Shown here one piece after another: positions 45,649-55,199 of a DNA stretch of 64,000 nt. The stretch lies in assembly GCA_013387265.2 (NCBI GenBank), contig JABFTP020000021.1:2230001-2294000 (forward strand). The letters are read 5' to 3'. The notes under the pieces were generated by a model. That model ran no database searches. It saw only the letters and a program-made list of their open reading frames with translations, and was not told the DNA's origin. The position numbers and the translations under genes are program-made. The stretch comes from Cryptolaemus montrouzieri. Its lineage: Eukaryota; Arthropoda; Insecta; Coleoptera; Coccinellidae. How positions within the stretch are numbered: position 1 is the first letter of the stretch; every line of letters starts with the position of its first letter.

Positions 45649-45933
45649 ATGCTTCTATATACAATTAATTTCACTTATTTTGGTGATAGTCAACAAATCA
45701 TTGTTCCTGAAGAAACACATGAGGCAGAGATCGTTGATATTGAAGAAATAGATGAGGTAGAGGTCGTCTATTTTAGAGATTCAAGTGAGGGCGAGTATGA
45801 TTTGTTCTACGAATATAAGTCTCCAATCACCTACGTGAGTTCAAGTTCCAAAAGTCTCTTGTATTTTCAGTGCTGCGTATGGAGTGAGAACGTTTATTTC
45901 AACTTCACAGCTCCTCAGCTAGGATTTACCTAG
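45649..45933 (+). CDS. hypothetical 94-aa ORF
   Basis: Acidic protein (THEAEIVDIEEIDEVEVVYF). A possible donor CTACGTGAGT lies inside at about 45830. No family recognised; may be fortuitous. Confidence 0.2.
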   Translation: MLLYTINFTYFGDSQQIIVPEETHEAEIVDIEEIDEVEVVYFRDSSEGEYDLFYEYKSPITYVSSSSKSLLYFQCCVWSENVYFNFTAPQLGFT

Positions 45934-46467
45934 ATTTCAGGGCTTCAGATAGAAATTATATTTCGATCTCTGGTCTCCACTTATGACTGAATTTATATCA
46001 GTTAGACGAATATATCACCGATATATTTTAGGCTCTAACGTAACAGCCAGCTTCACCATTGAATTTGAAGTAACAAAATAATGTGAGTCTAACATTATTT
46101 GAAGATAAGAATCAACAGGAAAAGTTACAGTGATTGTAAAAAATAAACTGATGCTAGCTGTTGAGGTAGGTCATAGTATTAAAAGATGAGTTACATAAAG
46201 AGCGAGGAAGGGTCTACAAAAACTATTTACAAAATTACAGATGTTTGGCAACCATTTTCAAAATTTGAAAATTTTATGGTTTACATGAAATCACACTCGA
46301 AAATGAAGGAAATAATGACTGAATATTGGAGTTTGAATTAAATCTGTTGTTTTCTACGAGATATCTATCAAGGTCATTATATAAAAAATTGTATGAACTG
46401 AAGAAATATGCTTATGAAATCATACGTGAGAAAGATACAAATTCTGTAGAGCAGAATTTGAATTTCT
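45934..46467. other. unassigned, flank of RTE insertion
   Basis: AT-rich, with short coding-like traces (46300-46467) that appear to continue after the LINE at 48557-48650. The interrupted sequence may be an older, unidentified element. Confidence 0.3.
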
Positions 46468-46478
46468 AATAGCTACTA
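46468..46478 (+). repeat. 11-bp TSD of RTE LINE, left
   Basis: AATAGCTACTA; exact copy at 48546-48556. Confidence 0.9.
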
Positions 46479-48537
46479 GACGATAGTAAAATAAGGGCAA
46501 AAGTAAGTCAACGACTTGAAGAAAGACTGGAAGCTGCTGAAACATCTGAAACAACTGACGTTGAGCGCCAGTGGAGTGCTTTGAGAGAAGCGCTTACAGT
46601 CACCCAAGAAACCGACATAGGACTAACCAGCACAAAAAGAAAACAACCTTGGATGACTGACGAAATTCTTCAAATGATGCACGATAGAAGAGAACTGAAA
46701 ACAAAAAACATCGAACGATATAGAGAACTGAACAAAATAATTCGACGAAAATGTAGGGAGGCCAAAGAGCAATGGCTAATTAACCAATGCACAGAAATTG
46801 AAAATCTCCAAAAAAGCATGATCTATTCAACATGCACAAAAGATCAGGAGATAACAGGAAGACAACACAAAGCTAACAGTGGAATGTTAAAGAGGCCAAC
46901 AACGAGTTACTGATCGGGGTCGAAGAAAAGCTGAAACGATGGAAGGACTATATTGAAGAACTTTTGCGGAAGATCGAACGGAAAGCCCGCAACCTGAAGA
47001 ATTTAATGAAACTAGTCCTTGCATTACATCGGAAGAAGTTATACGAGCAATAAAGCTTCAAAAAAATGGTAAAGCTATTGGCCCTGACGGAATCTATGCA
47101 GAGACGCTTAAGCTAATGACACAGCAAGAAGGGGCTGGCCTTAAGCTCTTAACAGCACTGTTTAATAATATCTATAGAGCCGGTAAAATCCCAGCAGACT
47201 GGCTCAAATCTGTGTTTGTCGCCCTGCCCAAAAAGACCAATGCGACAAATTGTGATAACTACAGAATGATTAGCCTAATGTCGCATGTTCTGAAACCTTT
47301 CTACGAATTATACATACTCGAATCTACTACACCAAATGTGAGCGAGAAATCGATCCCGTTCAGTTCGGTTTCAGAAATGGCCTAGGAACGCATGGGGCTC
47401 TCTTTTCTCTTAATGTACTCACCCAAAGATGTAGAGACATGAATGTCGATGTTTACGCCTGCTTTGTTGACTATCGGAAGGCTTTTGACTGCGTTTCACA
47501 TAAAAAAATGGCGGAAATTCTAAAAAATACCGGGGTTGATGCAGAAGACTTACGCATTATTACAAACCTTTATTGGCACCAAACTGCACAAGTGAGAGTT
47601 AATGGGCTAACATCTGAACAGGTAGCAATACGGAAAGGTGTACGTCAAGGCTGTGTGCTGTCGCCTCTATTGTTTAACATTTACTCAGAAGCAATATTCA
47701 AAGAAGCACTTGAAAACATAGACACAGGCATTAGAATAAATGGAAAACTACTTAGTAATATCCGCTACGCAGACGACACCGTGGTACTAGCTAACAACCT
47801 TCAAAACTTGCAGAGAGCCATGAACCTTATTGTAGAGCATAGCGCTTTGGACTATCTGTTAACGTTAACAAAACTAAAAGTATGGTGTTTTCTAAGCAAG
47901 CAGTGGAGGCTGTAATACGCATTAACAACCAACCTGTGGAACAAGTGCATTCGTTTCGGTATTTAGGAGCCACGGTGAACGACCAAAGTGACCCGAAAAT
48001 AGAGATCAAATCTCGAATCGAACAAGCCCGTAAAACTTTCGTTGGCATGAGAGACCTTTTCGTCAACCGCGGACTTAATCTTCAGCTTCGTATGCGACTA
48101 CTTCGTTGTTATGTTTTTCCTGTCCTTACTTATGGATATGAAAGTTGGACTTTTAATCCAGAAATGGAGAGACGCATAGACGCTTTCGAAATGTATCTAT
48201 ACCGTAGAATATTGCGTATCTCTTGGATGGAAAGACGGACAAACATCGACGTCCTAAATACAATGGGAAAATCACGTGAGTTGATGAGAACCATCAAAGA
48301 GAGAAAGCTCCAGTACATCGGGTACATCATGCGCGGCAAAAAATATGAGATCCTTCGCCTGATTATTGAGGGGAAAGTCCAAGGAAAAAGATCAGTTGGA
48401 CGACGCCAGAACTAATGGCTGAAAGATCTACGGAGGTGGTTTGGAACGTCCACTGAAATTTTTAGAGCTGCAGTGTCGAAAACAATTATTGCCAATTGGA
48501 TCGCCAACCTTCGTTTGGAGACGGCGTCATAAGAAGA
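46479..48537 (+). pseudogene. RTE reverse transcriptase ORF2
   Basis: Linker KIRAKVSQRLEERLEAAETS, then KQPWMTDEILQMMHDRRELK (46640-46700). RT blocks follow: IKLQKNGKAIGPDGIYAE-like (about 47050-47100), FNNIYRAGKIPADWLKSVFV (47160-47220), NYRMISLMSHVLKPFYEL (YRPISL type), CFVDYRKAFDCVSHKKMAEI (motif A, 47460-47520), RKGVRQGCVLSPLLFNIYSE (motif B, 47630-47690) and NIRYADDTVVLANN (motif C, 47755-47800). The C-terminal part RIDAFEMYLYRRILRISWME lies at 48170-48230. Frameshifts near 46900, 47380 and 47850 and a stop at 48413 split it. All catalytic residues survive. Confidence 0.9.
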
Positions 48538-48545
48538 AGAAGAAG
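46479..48545 (+). mobile_element. RTE-type LINE, 5'-truncated, 2.07 kb
   Basis: Perfect 11-bp TSD on both sides and a (GAAGAA)-type 3' tail. It carries the endonuclease-RT linker, nearly all of the reverse transcriptase and the C-terminal domain. The tail and C-terminal residues relate it to the LINEs at 35589 and 61246. Confidence 0.92.
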
Positions 48546-48556
48546 AATAGCTACTA
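48546..48556 (+). repeat. 11-bp TSD of RTE LINE, right
   Basis: AATAGCTACTA, identical to 46468-46478. Confidence 0.9.
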
Positions 48557-49075
48557 TAATGCATTCAAGCAGTTAATAGAAAAATGCTGTAAGGAAAAAT
48601 TAAAAATCAGAATTTCAAGGTTAACTGCGGCATTTTGCTAAATAAACTTTCAACTTACCCAATATTTTTCATATAGGTCACTACACAAAAATTAAGATAT
48701 AGATATAGCTCTAATTTTCACTAGAGAACTTTTATAGAATTTAATTATTCCAAAAACAATCAAAAATGATTTTCAACCTGAACTCATTAGTTTGAAAGTC
48801 GGCAGAAGAAAGAGGGAGAGTGAAAAGTTCTGAAACCGGTGGAATATAAAATGTGACAGCTGACTATGCGCATTAGACTTTTCTTACGTTCTACTGTCGA
48901 ACAGTGGTTCGATGATGACAAGTGTTAGCCAGTATCGTAACTGTTGGGCATAGGTGGAGGGTTGATTGGAATTAGATGTTTTGAATCCAAATAACTGTGA
49001 TGTGATTGTAGAACGTTACAAAATCTCCAGAAAGAACCCAGCTAATCTAACCTAACTACAATCTTCTCTGTCTAT
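48557..49075. other. no recognised gene
   Basis: Continuation of the pre-insertion sequence to about 48650, then unassigned AT-rich DNA. Confidence 0.3.
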
Positions 49076-49079
49076 TCTG

Positions 49080-49400
49080 TTGCTTGCGAATACTGCTGTC
49101 CTCGTTTTAAATAAAATGTTTATTCTATACTTCTAAAATTTGTAGACGAATATGTCTTTTAGGGTTCTCTTCGAAAATAAAATTCAATCAATTGAACAGT
49201 AACGCATTTAAAACGATTATAATTCAATGTGAATATCTAGATAGTTACGTTCACCAAAAATAATTATTTCATGAATTTCATGCATACTCAACTTACGCTT
49301 GATTCTATACGTTAAAATATATAATAATCATAAATGATGTTTATATTTCAGGTAACTCAATAATTTTAGTAACTATGGAAATGAAAATTCATTTTATATT
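49080..49400 (+). repeat. dispersed repeat, inverted copy of 9060-9390
   Basis: Shares AGGGTTCTCTTCGAAAATAA, TGAATATCTAGATAGTTA and CCAAAAATAATTATTTCAT with the minus strand at 9 kb. The conserved block is non-coding. It sits next to the transposase tail at 49560. Confidence 0.75.
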
Positions 49401-49559
49401 ATAGTAGACTTAAGCTTAATTTCACAGGAGTTTTAACATTACCTAACAGAATGTTAAACAATATTTATAGATAATTTCATGACTTTATAAAACGTCTAAT
49501 TCTAAATTGAATTTCTTTTTACACTTCAAAATTATAAAATCGAAATAATGATTGTCAAA

Positions 49560-49775
49560 TCGCTCTTATATATTTTAAGCTGTAATATTTTCATAAAATA
49601 TCTTCAGTTCATCTTCTGATGATGTATCTTCATTACCTAAATTCACTATAACAGGATCAATCATGGCATCCATAATATGATCCAGTTCCCACATTTTATT
49701 TACTTCTTTGATAACGTGGTCTATACAATCTTTTCAGTTTTGGGATGTAACACTTTTATTGCACTGTTGAAAGTG
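49560..49775 (-). pseudogene. IS630/Tc1-like DDE transposase C-terminus
   Basis: Minus strand: CIDHVIKEVNKMWELDHIMD, AMIDPVIVNLGNEDTSSEDE and LKIFYENIT. The first block matches the tail of the 5140-5930 fossil (H-V-I-E-E-E-N...LDRMDAM). Catalytic parts absent. Confidence 0.65.
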
Positions 49776-49777
49776 TG

Positions 49778-50427
49778 AGCTCAGGAAATGTAACAGGGAA
49801 CCATACTATCTTGCGTATGATTCAATAAACGAGTGAAAAAACTTGAGGAAAAAACACGTTTCCCTGTTCCTATTGCACTAGCAATATCTTGTCTGTTTAT
49901 GTTGTGTTAGTGTCGTGTGTACGTAAAGAGTACCAAAGATTTTTCTGCTTAGCCGCTTCATTCTCTCTTGCATTCCATGATTTCCAAACGAAGACAAGGG
50001 TAAAAGGAATTGGGTTTGGGACAGGAATCTGTAACAATGGAAAAAGAAAACGAACAGAAAAATATTTCAACAATCATACCTCTTATATGTCTAAACAAAT
50101 CTAAGAAAAGATTTCACATAGCAAGCAAGGTCATAAAAAGGACTAAGGAGATAATCGAAAAGTACATAACCTGCGATATTTTCTCTTTCGCGGAGATGTT
50201 CTTCCGTCGCAGTGTGAGTCTCCTGAAAAATAATCACTTCCCTGTTTTTGCTTGCCAATTTTGAAGTATAATCGCAAAAAAACCCTTCAATATTCAAACT
50301 CAACAAAACAATTTCATCTCTGCTTGACCGAGAGAGCCCGGATGGCCAGATTCAGTCTTCCAAGTGATGCCGATTATGATCTATAGATGTTTTAGAATCA
50401 TTATGGACCCAATAATTTGGGTTGACA
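49778..50427 (-). pseudogene. LINE 5' fragment, APE-type endonuclease region
   Basis: Second copy of the block at 10935-11559. The minus ORF 50306-50091 encodes MLSLNIEGFF, KLASKNREVIIFQETHTATE and NIAGYVLFDYLL. The LNI and QETH motifs with a following I-x-GY are the opening of LINE apurinic endonucleases. The catalytic H and D motifs further on are not present, and the frame decays below 50090. Confidence 0.55.
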
Positions 50428-51195
50428 TCGCCCTTATATTATTTCTTAGTGGATGTTGTTTAATTTAAAGAAAAATTTGCGAAAAAATTTTGACAGTCGA
50501 TTCGAGAAATATGACAAATGTCATAATACATTAGCACAACGCTGGGAATAAGTTGAGTAGGGGGTACTGATTTATATCTAGTTGGTCACTCAGTATATTC
50601 TTGGAATTTTTATATCTGTTAATTTCGAGGGATCCAAGGTATTTCAATTTCTGGCCTCCAGATTATACGAGTGGTCCAGATTTCCAAGTTTTACATCAGA
50701 GAGTAGAAGTCTGTATTCTAGCTGGTGGAGAACACTTCCAGCAATTTATTTAGTTTTTAATTGTTCTTTTTTTTAGCTTAATATTGGATAAGTTGAGTCT
50801 CAGAAGACGAGCTTTCAAAATAAAAGAAAATTTTGGGCATTCCTATCGAGCATTCCTATTATTTTTTTTTATTTAGCGAATAACATACAATTCAAATAAT
50901 TCGAATTCAATAATTTTTCACTTGAAAACGGTTGGGGATACGAAAAAATTACAAGTGTCAAAAAGTTTCTAAAGTGAACGAAGATGACGACAATTGATTG
51001 TACGCTGATCAGTAGCGTACTGCAACAAAGTTTGAAAGGGCAAAGGGAAACATGGCATTGGAAAAGAAAACACCTTGTGAATTTCAGTTGAAATCTAGGA
51101 CATGTAATGATGGAGGCTGTAAAAAATAGATTCCATTCCATATTTGGACTGAATATCTCAAAAACTGCAGGAGTTTTGAAGAAAAAAACAGTTTT
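50428..51195. other. no recognised gene
   Basis: AT-rich; ORFs at 50582-50776 and 50869-51141 have no recognisable features. Confidence 0.35.
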
Positions 51196-51345
51196 TTTTC
51201 CGGAAATTTCAACACCCTGTAGCTCCGTAACGGTGCTTTTGCGGACCTATGTTTATATAAACTTTTTTTCTTAAAATGGCACGTAGATTTATCCCTTCAA
51301 GTGGTGACATACTGTCATGTAACACCCTGTATAGAAGATCACCTA
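51196..51345. repeat. CACCCTGTA-bounded short element
   Basis: Two CACCCTGTA motifs (about 51213 and 51321) frame TAGCTCCGTAACGGTGCTTTTG and downstream sequence. Such CACCCTGT ends recur in the window (62229, 29548), suggesting short non-autonomous repeats. Boundaries uncertain. Confidence 0.35.
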
Positions 51346-51578
51346 TATTTCTTGGCATAAAGACTGGATTGAGTGAGGATATTAAATGCTCTACTCCTTT
51401 TCTCAATTGATATGTGATACTTTAGTGCGAATGAACTCTTTCGGTAATTGTGTGATTTGTTCTATAGTTAAGGTGTTTTAATTGAGTTTGTGTAGTGTAC
51501 ATGTATACTCATTTATTGTAGTCCATCCAGTGTGTTTTTACCTTTTCCATAGTGTCGACTTTCTCTGTGCAGTCTGCG

Positions 51579-51589
51579 GAAATAAGATT
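51579..51589 (+). repeat. 11-bp TSD of R4/Dong-like LINE, left
   Basis: GAAATAAGATT, repeated at 52751-52761. Confidence 0.8.
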
Positions 51590-52750
51590 TATTATCGTGG
51601 ACTTATGCACTATCTCAGCTGTTAGCTGGATATAATTTACCTTTCCCAGATTTAGCAATCAAAGGGAATAGGTTCGATTACAATATACTTACAGCTTTTT
51701 GCATTTCTATATAGGCATTCTTATGCAATTCTAATTTCTTAAGGCTATCATGCAAAGTTTTGGGTATTAAACCAGTCGAAGATACGATGACAGGAACAAT
51801 ATCTATTTTATCGAGGTGCCACATCTGCTTGATCTCAATAGCAAGGTCTGTGTATTTGGACTTTTTCTCCTGGAACTTGTTCAGCACGTTATTATTCGGT
51901 ATGGCGACATCCACCAGCATTGCTGCTCTGGCTCTCTTATCATACACCACTATGTCCGGCCCATTATTCGTCACCATTCTGTCAGTGATAACAGGCCTAT
52001 CGTAGTATAATCTGATAGAGTCATTCTCCAATACGGGCGCCGGCTGATACTTGTAATATGGCTGGAAGGTGTTCAGAAGTCCGTACTTGTGTGCAAGTTT
52101 CTGGTGGATAATGTTGCACACTTGATTATGCCTGTGAAGATACTCCGTATTGACCAGTTGTTCGCATCCGGACGTAATATGCTGTATAGTCTCCGATCTT
52201 ATATGGCATTTTCTGCACTTATCTGTTTGTAATGTTCCGTTCTTCATTATAAATTTTTTGTAATTGTTTGTAGCGATCACTTGGTTTTGGATGACCATAA
52301 GGAATCCCTCTGTTTCTGCGAATAATTCTCCTTTCATCAACCATTTGTTGGAGGCTTCTTTGTTAATGTGTGGTTGATTAATCTCATGGTGATGTCGTCC
52401 ATGCAATTCCTTTCTTGACCATTGCTCTTGTTTTTCAGTATCTGATAGAAACGGTAGATTCGCAGGTCATCTCTGGTAGTAAGATTTAGTGGTGTATATC
52501 CCCCATCAGCCAACGATACCACTCTATGGAGGTCAGAAGTGAAAACTTTTGCAGAGAAGAATTCTCTGAGATTTTTTATCTGTTCGGTGTGTAAATTGAC
52601 AACATCTATTAATCCGCGTCCTCCTTCTTTCCGCTTCAAAGTTGTTCGTATCACAGATGATTGTTGTACTTTGTCAGCAGCGTTCGGGTCAGCCTTTGAA
52701 TATCATCCAGTTCTGTCTTAGTCCATCTGATTATTCCAAATGAGTAAAGC
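51590..52750 (-). mobile_element. R4/Dong-like LINE with restriction-like endonuclease, 5'-truncated
   Basis: Minus strand element with an 11-bp TSD, a 3' end CACGATAATAAAT and, on its 5' side, a host (TAA)n tract at 52760-52780. R4/Dong elements are known to insert at TAA-rich sites. It lacks the RT and keeps only the C-terminal domains. A sister copy is at 55200-56690 (+). Confidence 0.85.
51678..52750 (-). pseudogene. R4/Dong ORF C-terminus: zinc knuckle and PD-(D/E)XK nuclease
   Basis: Two overlapping frames (52654-52337 and 52406-51678). The first has RTTLKRKEGGRGLIDVVNLH and LREFFSAKVFTSDLHRVVSL. The second, 242 codons, has CRKCHIRSETIQHITSGCEQ (C-x2-C-x8-H-x4-C zinc knuckle, about 52215-52160) and then GPDIVVYDKRARAAMLVDVA (about 51962-51905), the PD...VDVAIP signature of the restriction-like endonuclease. 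KKSKYTDLAIEIKQMW supplies the downstream K and hydrophobic helix. This nuclease nicks the target in R2/R4-type LINEs. A single frameshift near 52370 breaks it; the nuclease ORF itself is open to its stop at 51678. Confidence 0.85.
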
Positions 52751-52761
52751 GAAATAAGATT
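52751..52761 (+). repeat. 11-bp TSD of R4/Dong-like LINE, right
   Basis: GAAATAAGATT followed by (ATT)n; matches 51579-51589. Confidence 0.8.
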
Positions 52762-52827
52762 ATTATTATTATTGTTATTATATGGAGATAGAACCAACAG
52801 TAAAAACTAATATATCTTTTTTTACAG

Positions 52828-53008
52828 CCTCAGCGAGTGTTACTTCGCGGGCAAGGGCACAGCTTTGGTGTTGCCCGACGCGGAGGCGTCGACGTCTCCT
52901 CAGCGGGGCTCTTCGGGTGGTCAGCGCCCGTCCGTCACGGGCACCAACATCCAGAAACACCTGCAGTCTATGTTCTATTTGTTACGACCAGAAGAAACGC
53001 TCAAAATG
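52828..53008 (+). CDS. ssh: internal exon of Slingshot protein phosphatase
   Basis: A 181-nt exon: TTTTTTTACAG acceptor, one base completing the previous codon, then 60 codons, then a perfect donor ATG-GTAAGT. Translation starts LSECYFAGKGTALVLPDAEA and ends NIQKHLQSMFYLLRPEETLK-M. This is the N-terminal conserved (SSH-N/A) segment of Slingshot, the dual-specificity phosphatase that dephosphorylates and activates cofilin to drive actin turnover; vertebrate SSH proteins share the L-S-E-x-x-F-x-x-K-G-A-A-L and H-L-Q-x-M-x-x-L-L-R pattern. The middle (about residues 20-37, S/G/P/R-rich) is variable. The exon is GC-rich against AT-rich introns. The catalytic domain lies in exons beyond the window. 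The ORFs on the opposite strand are shadows. Confidence 0.82.
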
Positions 53009-53301
53009 GTAAGTAAACAAAGTAATTTCTGAAAGTTTCTCCGTTTAAGAATGTTGAAAACTGAATAACTTGTCAGTTTATCTGCAACCGAATGATTATA
53101 TTCATAGTAAACGCGACATTACAAAATAAAATAATGCAGCCTTTATTGTTATTGCGAATACTTTCACGAAGGCATCATTCGTGGAAAGTTGAATATTGTC
53201 AGGCTAGAATAAATTTTAAAGCGTCATAGATATTTATGGTAATGTTAGGCAAGTAATTTTTGAACGACGGCTTCTTATATGGATTCGAATTGAACGATGA
53301 A
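53009..53301 (+). other. intron of slingshot
   Basis: AT-rich intron beginning with GTAAGTAAAC. The next exon, which should resume with the codons for AVKLES-type residues, was not found in the window. Confidence 0.5.
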
Positions 53302-53316
53302 ATTGCTGTGTATCTC
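53302..53316 (+). repeat. 15-bp target-site duplication, left
   Basis: ATTGCTGTGTATCTC; exact copy at 54423-54437. Confidence 0.9.
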
Positions 53317-53409
53317 ATTTGAATTTGGGAGGCTTTTACTTGGTAAAATTCCATTATCAATAATAAAAAACAAGTACTGTGTTTTAAGGAATTTTACTTA
53401 ATAATTGCG

Positions 53410-53452
53410 ATTCGTAACGCGTTTCACTACACCGTAGCTTCTTCAGACGAAT
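53410..53452 (-). ncRNA. hammerhead ribozyme (PLE), intact copy E
   Basis: Same 43-nt motif as copy A on the minus strand, without substitutions in core or stems. Confidence 0.75.
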
Positions 53453-54334
53453 GAATATACAGAAAAATATAAATGAGAATATAACTATAAATGTTCTTGA
53501 GTGATTAGAAGCTTATTGGGTTGCTTCTTCTCAAGTGGTTATTTATGACAGGTATATCCAATAAAATTAAGGAATAGATTGCTCCCCGACAAGATTCAAT
53601 GGAGGTGAAGGGCTTAAATCGACTTGTTCATTGATGAGTCTACCTGAGTGTTTGTATTTATTGATTTCTAAAGTTTCCCAAAGATCTACCTTCCAATATT
53701 TATTATCTGTATGCAAAATTTCAAACTGTGGGTCGAAAGAATGATTATTTTCTAAGAGATGATTCGCGTCACAGTTCTGTGAGAAACTGAAATCATTCTT
53801 AAGTAGCAATAATTCCAACATAGCTCCCCAAACTAATAATAATTTAGGCAAATATATAAAAATAATAAAACCAAACCAGGTGAAAACAATAAATCAGGTG
53901 TTTATAGATTGAATTGCAATGACTGTGATAATTTCTACATTGGTAGAACACATTGAAATTTTAATATTAGAATATCGGAACATAAACGCAGTTTTTCAAA
54001 TAAAAATCAGATTCAAATTACGCGAATCATCTTTTAGAAAATAATCATTCTTTGGACCCACAGTTTCAAATTTTGCATACAGATAATAAATATTGGAAGG
54101 TAGATCTTTAGAAACTTTAGAAATCAATAAATACAAACACTCAGGTAGACTCATCAATGAACAAGTCGATTTAAGCCCTTCACCTCTATTGAATCTCTTC
54201 GGGGAGCAATCTATTCCTTAATTTTATTGGATATACCTGTCATAAATAACCACTTAAGAAGAAGCAACCCAATAAGCTTTTAATTACTCAAGAACATTTA
54301 TATTTATATTCCCATTTATATTTTCTGTACATTC

Positions 54335-54377
54335 ATTCGTCTGAAGAAGCTACGGTGTAGTGAAACGCGTTACGAAT
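54335..54377 (+). ncRNA. hammerhead ribozyme (PLE), intact copy F
   Basis: Plus-strand copy with unchanged core, stems and ACGCGU palindrome. Confidence 0.75.
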
Positions 54378-54422
54378 CGCAATTATTAAGTAAAATTCCT
54401 TAAAACACAGTACTTGTTTTTT

Positions 54423-54437
54423 ATTGCTGTGTATCTC
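54423..54437 (+). repeat. 15-bp target-site duplication, right
   Basis: ATTGCTGTGTATCTC, identical to 53302-53316. Confidence 0.9.
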
Positions 54438-55190
54438 GTTTGGAATTATTGTTGTTTAATTTTAGTATTGGGCACGGGCATCGGCAGGTGTTATATTCGC
54501 CCGCGGCCAAGTTGGCCACGTTAATTTTCGTAGAGATACACGTTTTTTGGTTGCGTCACAACTAGGAACTGTTTAATATACACCTGGAACAGCTGCCGTA
54601 GCGCGAAGATGAGCAGACGGATCGTGGGAGACTTTTACGCCGTCAAAACACGTCGTTGATTCACGATGTGTTTGATTTCTCACGGATGAAAGTTGAATGG
54701 ATATTAGGAGGTGTTATATAACGCAAAAAAAATTGTTCGATTGGAATTCTCAGGTTGTCCGAGTAGGAGTAGGGGTTCTGACTGAGTGATTGATTGATTT
54801 TATTTTAACTTAGTTCGCGTTATCTTTTTTACTTGAGAGGTTTTTGAGATTACGTTGACCGGTAAGAATATTCTGAGGTTGGTCCCAGAATTATTTGTAT
54901 TTGTATACTGTATAATGTCTTCAGCGGCCATTGCAGCCATTCTAGGTTTATTGTGATACTCATTCCCCTGAATGTCCATATTTATCTCTTTAACCTTCAT
55001 AAGGTCTTTAATTTTACAAACGTTGCCGTGCTTTGGCTCAGATTTGACCCAAGTAGTAAAATTATACTGAGAATTGAACAATAAATAGTTCAATGATTTA
55101 TTTGACATATGTATTTATTTCTACAGAATTACTATTTATTTTTGTAAAAATTATAATTTTATATAATAACAATAATAATAATAATAAACA
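54438..55190. other. intronic DNA, one unexplained minus ORF
   Basis: A 102-codon minus ORF at 54800-55108 (start MSNKSLNYLLFNSQYNFTTW) has no recognisable domain. A (TAA)n-like tract at 55165-55190 directly precedes the second R4/Dong copy. Confidence 0.3.
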
Positions 55191-55199
55191 GATAGGAAT

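Larger units (their letters stand above)
53317..54422. mobile_element. head-to-head PLE composite, slingshot intron
   Basis: Minus arm 53317 to about 53767 and plus arm about 53783-54422, both ending outward in the PLE 3' end. The minus arm keeps HLLENNHSFDPQFEILHTDN and DLWETLEINKYKHSG of the GIY-YIG protein. The plus arm starts further upstream (EKLKSFLSSNN) and includes NCNDCDNFYIGR, with frameshifts. The 15-bp TSD proves a single insertion. Confidence 0.88.

Noticed and set aside
45649..45933. Acidic 94-aa ORF as a host gene
   Set aside because: No homology recognised and no promoter or splice support; listed only as a low-confidence hypothetical.
51209..51406. 65-aa minus ORF
   Set aside because: Lies over a CACCCTGTA-bounded non-coding repeat and has no protein features.
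52778..52960. Arg-rich minus-strand ORF opposite the slingshot exon
   Set aside because: Shadow of the GC-rich exon; the plus strand has matching splice sites and a conserved protein segment.
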